NCBI RefSeq assembly: GCF_030272615.1
Contig: NC_081407.1
Span: 373,567,132-373,589,631 of the forward strand
Length of the DNA: 22,500 nt
Origin: Cryptomeria japonica
Taxonomy: Eukaryota > Streptophyta > Pinopsida > Cupressales > Cupressaceae
Direction of reading: 5' to 3'
Shown: positions 17,995 to 22,500 of the stretch, in pieces
How positions within the stretch are numbered: position 1 is the first letter of the stretch
Layout: each line of letters begins with the position of its first letter
Notes under the pieces: generated by a model
Seen by the model: only the letters and a program-made list of their open reading frames with translations
Databases searched by the model: none
What the model was told of the DNA's origin: nothing
Position numbers and translations under genes: made by a program

Positions 17995-18165
17995 ACCTCC
18001 CGGGACAGTAGGGTGCAAGGAGGGATCAAGCAGGGTGCTGGAAAAATGCAGTTTTTGATGTTGTGTACAAGTTTCAGGGTCTCCATTCAGGTTCCGTGTT
18101 GCATCGCCATCATGAAGACCCAAATGCGGTCGAAATTGCAAGTGTCACAATTTTAGGACGCTACA

Positions 18166-18170
18166 GACAT
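18166..18170. repeat. Right target site duplication of element 2 (GACAT)
   Basis: Identical to 8776-8780. The element 1 pol codon GAC AT(A) is completed by the base at 18171. Confidence 0.93.
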
Positions 18171-18989
18171 ACTTTCAGTCGTCTTTGATCGGTTGGAAAA
18201 GTACAAGGTAAGATTAAACCCCAAGAAATGTGTCTTTGGAGTAACCTCCGGGAAGCTCCTAGGATTCATTGTGTCCAAAAGAGGAATCGAAGCCGATCCA
18301 GCAAAAGTCAAGGCTATCTTGGACTTGCTGCCACCCAGAAATATCAGTCAACTTCTATCCTTACAAGGGAGACTCCAGTCTATATGAAGATTCATAGCAC
18401 AACTTGCAGATAAGTGTAATCCTTTTGAACACCTGCTACATAAAAATATCAAGTTCAAATGGGATAATAACTGTCAACAAGCTTTTCAGACGCTCAAAGA
18501 TTATCTTTTGAATCCGCCAGTTTTGATGCCACCAATTCCAGATCAGCCTTTGTTGCTATACATATCAGCTACTCCAACAGCACTGGGGGCACTCCTAGCA
18601 CAACAAATAGCTGACGGCAAGGAAAAAGTAGTATACTATATCAGTCGCACATTGGTGGGATATGAGCTAAACTACACACCAATCGAGCGTGCATGTCTTG
18701 CTATGGTCTTTGCTTCACAAAAATTACGACATTATATGCTCACTCACAAGACTAAGTTGATTGCAAGAATTGATCCATTAAAATACCTTCTTAACAAAGC
18801 TACACTTACTGGGTGACTGGCCAAGTGGGTAATGATCCTGAGTGAATTCGACATTGAGTATGTGGACAGAAAAGCAATACAAGGACAGGCAATCGCTGAT
18901 CAATTAGCAGATGCTCCCATGATAGATGATGTTCCTCTAAATTCAGAATTTCCAGATGAATCCATTTTAACAATATCACAGGCAAAGCC
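18171..18989 (+). pseudogene. pol: Element 1 pol, part 2: RT C-terminus and first RNase H (two stops)
   Basis: This resumes the RT frame in register: LSVVFDRLEKYK..LNPKKCVFGV.SGKLLGFIVSKRGIE, the usual RT thumb/connection sequence. TGA at 18385-18387 interrupts the frame (CGA in relatives would fit). The RNase H follows at about 18540-18930: YISATPTALGALLAQ, VVYYISRTL, YTPIERACLAMVFASQKLRHYM and IDPLKYLLNK. The first catalytic Asp of this RNase H is replaced (Y-I-S-A instead of a D-A-S-type motif). Loss of this site is typical of Tat elements, which carry a second RNase H. A second TGA lies at 18814-18816, within ATLTG-stop-LAKW. Both stops look like C-to-T changes. Confidence 0.85.
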
Positions 18990-19345
18990 ATGGCAACTGT
19001 ACTTTGACAGCTCATACACACAGCATGGGGCAGGAGCTGGTATTCTCTTTATAACTCCTCAAGGTGATTCTATACCAAAATCATACCGCTTATCATTTCC
19101 TTGCACTAACAATATAGCAGAATATGAGGCATTAACAACTGGATTACGAATTGCAGTTCAGTGGAAGATCCAAGAACTTCATGTTTTTGGGGATTCTCAA
19201 CTTGTCATCTGTCAAGCAACTAATGATTACCAAACAAAAGATGAAAAATTAATGCCTTACAAGCAACTGGTAGATGATTTGAAATAGCACTTCACAAAGA
19301 GATTTTGAGCAGATACCAAGAGAGCAGAATCGTGCTGCAGATGCC
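18990..19345 (+). pseudogene. Element 1 archaeal-type RNase H (second RNase H), frameshifted at its end
   Basis: This domain degrades the RNA strand during reverse transcription and marks the Tat group. Counting from ATG 18832, the acidic residues fall where the fold needs them: D59 in LYFDSSYTQHGAGAG, E97 in NNIAEYEALTTGLRIA and D121 in VFGDSQLVICQ. The first motif reads D-S-S where relatives often have D-G-S. The frame ends at TAG 19285-19287, then needs a one-base shift near 19303 to reach DFEQIPREQNRAADAMA, the usual link to integrase. Thus one nonsense change and one indel separate it from integrase, which otherwise stays open. Confidence 0.82.
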
Positions 19346-20737
19346 ATGGCTACAATTGCTTCACTAATTGACCTGCCTCAAAATGAAACCCGCTATGAGT
19401 TCCTGGTAGACAATCTGTTGGTTCCTTCATATGAGATCACTCCTACTGAAATGATATGCGTTATTGGTCCCGAATCCCAGTTATATGGTTCCATATTCAC
19501 ATATCTTCACGACAATATCTTACCTCCTAATCTATCAAACAACCAACGCCGCACTTTCATTCGCCAATCCTCTCGATATGTCATTCTAGCTGATATCCTA
19601 TACCGAGGAGGTCTAGATGACACTCTTCTTAGATGTTTAGAAAGTCACGAAGCTCAGATTGCGTTACGTGAAGTGCATGAAGGGATATGTGGTCCACATA
19701 CTAGTGGTCCTACCTTGGCTAAGAAACTCATCAGGACTGGACATTACTGGCCCAATATGGAAAAAGACTCATATCAGTTTGTCAAAAAATGTAAGCAATG
19801 TCAAATTCATGGAGACCTCGTACATGCACCAGCACAAGAACTACAACCACTTGCGTCTCCTTGGCCCTTTTGTCAGTGGGGACTCGATCTCATAGGCAAG
19901 ATTCACCCTCCTTCTTCCAATGGTCATAAATTCATTATCACAGCCACAGAGTATTTCACAAAGTGGATTGAGGCTGTGCCTCTCACACAAGTCACTGGGA
20001 AACAAATTGCTACCTTCATCCTTAACTATATTATTTGCCGATATGGTATTCCTAAGTCCATTATTACTGATAACGGGCGTCCCTTGAAAAATCAGGATGT
20101 TCATGAACTCTGTGACCGCTTCCATATTTCCCATCGTTTCTCCACACCATATTACCCCCAAGGTAATGGCCAAGCTGAGGCGTCTAATAAAACAATTCTT
20201 AAAATCCTCAAAAAGATAGTCGACGACGCTGACCGTAACTGGCATATCCAACTCAATCCTGCACTTTGGGCCTACTGCACAAGTGTCCGCACACCTACAG
20301 GAGCTACACCATATTCACTTGTCTACGGCGCTGAAGCCATCTTGCCTATTGAGGTCGAGTTACCTTCTTTACGGGTCTCTTTGCAAAACATCATCAGCGA
20401 TGAAGATTACAGGGTCTCTCGCTTACAAGAACTAGAACTGTTGGATGAACGGAGACAAATTCCTTTTAATCATCTCAAGGCTTACCAACAACGAATGAGT
20501 CGCAGCTACAATCACAAAGTCAAGCCTCGCACATTTGAGGTAGGTGACTTGGTTCTCAGAGAAAATCCCAAAAATCAGCAAGACAGAGAGAAGAAGGGCA
20601 AGTTCGAACCAAACTGGCTTGGTCCTTACATCGTTACAGCAGCCTATGGATCTGGTGCATATCAGCTCTCAACTACAGAAGGTGAACCTTTGGAGGATCC
20701 TATCAACAACATGCACCTTCGAAGGTTGTACACATAG
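19346..20737 (+). CDS. int: Integrase of element 1
   Basis: Integrase inserts the DNA copy into the genome. The 463-codon open frame holds a complete domain set. The zinc-binding N-domain is H111-x6-H118-x30-C149-x2-C152 (HEGICGPH...CKQC). The catalytic core is D181 (GLDLIG), D242 (ITDNG) and E278 (GNGQAEASNKT), with exactly 35 residues between the second Asp and Glu, as the D,D35E family requires. A C-terminal segment follows (FEVGDLVLRE...GKFEPNWLGPYIV...GAYQLS...NNMHLRRLYT). No chromodomain follows. The ATG at 19346 is probably internal to a longer native pol frame. It is the least damaged part of element 1. Confidence 0.92.
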   Translation: MATIASLIDLPQNETRYEFLVDNLLVPSYEITPTEMICVIGPESQLYGSIFTYLHDNILPPNLSNNQRRTFIRQSSRYVILADILYRGGLDDTLLRCLESHEAQIALREVHEGICGPHTSGPTLAKKLIRTGHYWPNMEKDSYQFVKKCKQCQIHGDLVHAPAQELQPLASPWPFCQWGLDLIGKIHPPSSNGHKFIITATEYFTKWIEAVPLTQVTGKQIATFILNYIICRYGIPKSIITDNGRPLKNQDVHELCDRFHISHRFSTPYYPQGNGQAEASNKTILKILKKIVDDADRNWHIQLNPALWAYCTSVRTPTGATPYSLVYGAEAILPIEVELPSLRVSLQNIISDEDYRVSRLQELELLDERRQIPFNHLKAYQQRMSRSYNHKVKPRTFEVGDLVLRENPKNQQDREKKGKFEPNWLGPYIVTAAYGSGAYQLSTTEGEPLEDPINNMHLRRLYT

Positions 20738-21480
20738 CTCTTCGGAATATCCTAATTCAAAAATACAAAAAAATAAAAAAAATTCAAAAATAAAAAAAAA
20801 AATTGAAAAAATCAAAAAAGTAAAGAGAAATAGTTTCGTCCAACGGTGAAAACCACTTCGGTGGCGCCCTGGGCAAGTACCATGGTGAAAACTGGGTCAC
20901 CAGCACCATGCGTAGAGACATTGCTCCTCCCTCCTTCAGGATTCACTTTCATCACTGCACACACTCACAACCTATTCACTCACAATAAACTTACCCATTC
21001 CCATCATGGCTTGTTATTGATCTACCCAAGATTGGTTAGCCATTCATAATAAACCCCCCTTTTCACTCCCTTTCTATCCATAATAAATCAGATCCTATCT
21101 GTGGCTAAGGCAAATCCTACGTCTAGTGATGGGTGTGGAACTGAGAACACCACATGTTTCGAGGAGTACAGTTTCTTCCAGCTTTCTTTAGTCTATTCGC
21201 GCGCAATCCGCAATAAAGCAACATTTGCATCACAGATCCGCAATAAAGTTTTATCTTCTCTGCAATAAAGTATCAGTTTCATGGATTCAGTCAGTTTCAG
21301 ATGAGACACAACAGCAACAATGGGCTTCAACAAATCAAATCTTTCAACAGATTCAGACAACATATGGTTCAGTGCTATCTATCCTTTTTGTGGAAGCAAA
21401 CATTGTGACCACAATCAAATTCGACTTAAACAAGTGACAAGAGACACTAAACTTGAGGACTACAATGGATGTTGGTGTTG
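20738..21480 (+). other. Element 1 3' region: A-rich tract and AATAAA cluster
   Basis: No recognisable gene. An A-rich tract (about 20757-20823) directly follows the pol stop. A GC-richer stretch at 20840-20960 (with TGGTGA/TCACCA and CCATGG inverted repeats) can be read open in two frames (for example 20846-21049), but neither shows a family feature. AATAAA hexamers occur at 20984, 21048, 21082, 21212, 21242 and 21264. Confidence 0.55.
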
Positions 21481-21804
21481 AGTCTTGGTTTTCTTTTGAT
21501 TTCATCTTTATTTTGGTGACATGTCTTTTAGCTTTTCCAGGATGTCTCTGACTAGAGATTCTATCTCCAAGATGTCTTTGACTAGAAAGGCGAGGATGGG
21601 GTATCGTCACCTATTTGCATTTGCTGTCTGTGGATTGTTTCTTAGTAATGCTATGACTTGTCCAAGGACATGAGGACACTGCGAGTCTAGTATGAATTGG
21701 GGCATTCCTTGTTTGTGACTGTCTTATCTCCATGCAAACAAGTACAATGACTTTCTGGGTCGAACATATGCCTCGATTGTCATAACCTATTTTGCCATAA
21801 TAAA
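20984..21804 (+). terminator. Cluster of AATAAA polyadenylation-like hexamers
   Basis: Seven AATAAA on the + strand at 20984, 21048, 21082, 21212, 21242, 21264 and 21799. Three share a CCGCAATAAAG or TGCAATAAAG context, and two of these are exactly 30 bp apart. Possible 3'-end signals of the element 1 transcript, but LTR elements normally end transcripts in the LTR. Confidence 0.35.
21536..21586. repeat. Tandem 30-bp-period duplication
   Basis: TCCAGGATGTCTCTGACTAG (from 21536) and TCCAAGATGTCTTTGACTAG (from 21566) differ at two positions, each followed by A and a degenerate spacer. Confidence 0.75.
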
Positions 21805-21935
21805 GCTCAATGATGATAACGCACAAGAAGCTCTTTCACTTTCATATCTTCTATCTTCCATCCCCCTTTCTTGATTGACTTCCATTGTCCTTCTCTAGTC
21901 CACGTAGTCTGATATCACATGACTGAGTATAATGA
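21605..21935. other. Stretch without a recognisable gene
   Basis: Mixed-composition 3' region of element 1. Short open frames on both strands lack family features. I see one AATAAA (21799) and nothing else of note. Confidence 0.4.
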
Positions 21936-22310
21936 TACACCAAAAATATTTGCATTTCATGTAGCTGCACCTGCATTACCACATATAAGCATTTCATACA
22001 TACATATAGATATCACAACTGCATCACATCCTGCACACAACACCTGTTAGCACAATTTACATTTACATTATTATATTCATCTGCATCACATACATTCACA
22101 TTTGCATCATGCATCACATATACAACATAAAAGAACAAAAATATTGCATTGCATCATGTACATATTCGCATCCATATCATAAGCATCCATATCATAAAAC
22201 ATACATTATAAGAACATCTCATCACATAGGTATGCATGCATATAGCTGCCGCAAAAATGAATCATCTCTCATATATATAATCAAAAGTGTCATGATACAA
22301 TGATGTCAAA
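21936..22310. repeat. Low-complexity CAT/ATACA-rich tract
   Basis: Repeated loose copies of GCATCACAT, CATACAT, CATTTACAT and ACATATA fill this segment with no fixed period. The small frame at 22109-22303 (His/Tyr/Ser-rich) is a by-product of the repeats. Confidence 0.6.
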
Positions 22311-22398
22311 AAAAATCATATGGCTACAAAATCACCCGCAGGTGTCTACATCATCATACAAAATGGTACAAATACTGATACAAGGGAGCCCTCTATGG

Positions 22399-22500
22399 CT
22401 ATGATGAACTCCCTCCCTCGGAGCCGCCTGGCCTCGACGGAATCTGAGCCCTCGAAGGACCTGCCCCAGGATCACCCTGCTTGTCCCCTCTATCTGGTAG
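22399..22500 (-). CDS. Possible 3' end of an antisense ORF entering from the right edge
   Basis: From the right edge the minus strand is open for 33 codons to TAG at 22399-22401, rich in Pro, Gly, Ser, Arg and Asp (PSRAQIPSRPGGSEGGSSS). The DNA turns clearly GC-rich here. Some Tat elements carry an extra antisense ORF between pol and the 3' LTR, which this would fit. A + strand frame from the ATG at 22395 is also open to the edge, so the strand is not proven. No domain can be named. Confidence 0.3.
   Translation of the reverse strand, partial: LPDRGDKQGDPGAGPSRAQIPSRPGGSEGGSSS

Larger units (their letters stand above)
8781..18165 (-). mobile_element. Element 2: non-autonomous gag-protease LTR retrotransposon, 9,385 bp including a nested solo LTR
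   Basis: It begins TGTAAAGCGG and ends GACGCTACA on the + strand, flanked by perfect GACAT duplications. Removing it restores the element 1 pol frame in register. Coding, primer site and polypurine tract all read on the minus strand, so the 5' LTR is the right one. Internal DNA (11619-16954, 5.3 kb) encodes gag and a protease-like domain plus a short tail. No RT, RNase H or integrase is present on either strand. Without the solo LTR it is about 7.8 kb. This architecture matches plant non-autonomous gag-bearing elements (TR-GAG type). It would have needed RT and integrase from a partner. Confidence 0.92.
16955..18165 (-). repeat. Right LTR of element 2 (5' LTR in its own orientation, 1,211 bp)
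   Basis: An intact LTR running TGTAAAGCGG...GACGCTACA on the + strand, collinear with 8781-9583 plus 11196-11618. It carries hairpin module E (17321-17351, decayed left arm), the TATA-like TTTATATA at 17837-17844 (minus strand TATATAAA) and the GC-rich hairpin at 17966-17994. Confidence 0.93.
819..22500 (+). mobile_element. Element 1: Tat-type Ty3/Gypsy LTR retrotransposon, partial (3' LTR outside window), interrupted by element 2
   Basis: The order 5' LTR, primer site, long leader, gag, protease, G-patch, RT, RNase H, second RNase H, integrase is that of plant Ty3/Gypsy elements. The extra archaeal-type RNase H and the absence of a chromodomain after integrase place it in the Tat (Ogre/Retand/Tat) assemblage. 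gag to RT is one continuous reading frame (3826-8780), and it resumes in register at 18171 after the nested element. Without the 9,385-bp insert and the duplicated 5 bp, the part in view is over 12 kb, which is usual for Tat elements. Coding decay: TGA 5530, TAG 6691, TGA 18385, TGA 18814, TAG 19285 and a frameshift near 19303. The 3' LTR is not recognised before 22500, so the right limit is open. Confidence 0.88.

Noticed and set aside
2478-20893. Shared 13-mer CATGGTGAAAACT in the leader (2478) and 3' region (20881)
   Set aside because: In a window of this size a few 13-mer matches are expected by chance, and flanks do not match.
20846-21049. 67-codon ORF just after the A-rich tract
   Set aside because: Another frame of the same stretch looks equally peptide-like, so coding is undecided. 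Treated as untranslated 3' region.
20738-22500. 3' LTR of element 1
   Set aside because: No forward copy of TGTAGACACC or of the AT-palindrome array occurs after pol, so the LTR must lie beyond the window.
1-22500. tRNA, rRNA or host protein-coding genes
   Set aside because: No cloverleaf, rRNA-like block or exon structure was recognised; all protein signals are retroelement domains.

Overview
This window is plant repeat DNA. I found no host gene. It holds a stack of nested LTR retrotransposons. The dual-RNase-H Ty3/Gypsy (Tat-type) polyprotein, the decayed Copia gag, the long AT-rich LTRs and the old nested insertions point to a land plant with a large genome. A conifer would fit, but the species cannot be told from the sequence.

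Layout: (1) 1-818 is AT-rich flank ending in a decayed Ty1/Copia gag start (643-818). (2) At 819 a Tat-type Gypsy element (element 1, + strand) begins: 5' LTR 819-1602, primer binding site 1606-1625, a 2.2 kb leader with two arrays of a ~20-nt repeat and a stem-loop cluster, then one long gag-protease-(G-patch)-RT frame from 3826. (3) At 8781 that frame is cut inside RT, just after the YVDD motif, by a 9,385-bp element in the opposite orientation (element 2, 8781-18165), with a perfect 5-bp target duplication GACAT. Element 2 has LTRs at 8781-11618 and 16955-18165 and encodes only gag plus a protease-like domain, so it looks non-autonomous. (4) Its left LTR is longer because a third element, a 1,612-bp solo LTR (9584-11195, flanked by GAATG), sits inside it. 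(5) At 18166-18171 the element 1 pol frame resumes exactly in register: end of RT, RNase H, a second (archaeal-type) RNase H, and integrase to 20737. (6) 20738-22500 is the element 1 3' region: an A-rich tract, seven AATAAA hexamers, a 30-bp tandem duplication, CAT-rich low complexity and a GC-rich edge with a possible antisense ORF. The 3' LTR of element 1 is not in the window.

History by nesting: Copia first, then element 1, then element 2, then the solo LTR. Element 1 carries four readable in-frame stops in its own orientation before integrase plus a stop and a frameshift just upstream of it. Element 2 has three stops and two frameshifts. Both are therefore dead as they stand, although integrase, gag and protease blocks are individually open. 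The two LTRs of element 2 differ at about 25 positions by eye (about 98% identical), mostly transitions.

The most unusual structures are: a family of at least nine related GC-rich hairpins (GGGACC..GGCGC...GGTCC type) shared by the element 2 LTRs, its leader and the solo LTR; two arrays of a GCGTCTGTG unit spaced alternately about 21 and 19 nt in the element 1 leader; five near-perfect AT palindromes in the element 1 LTR; a 10-bp stem capped by a GAAA loop in the leader; and a 30-bp palindrome beside the element 2 polypurine tract, which itself has an exact 11-nt second copy 400 bp away.
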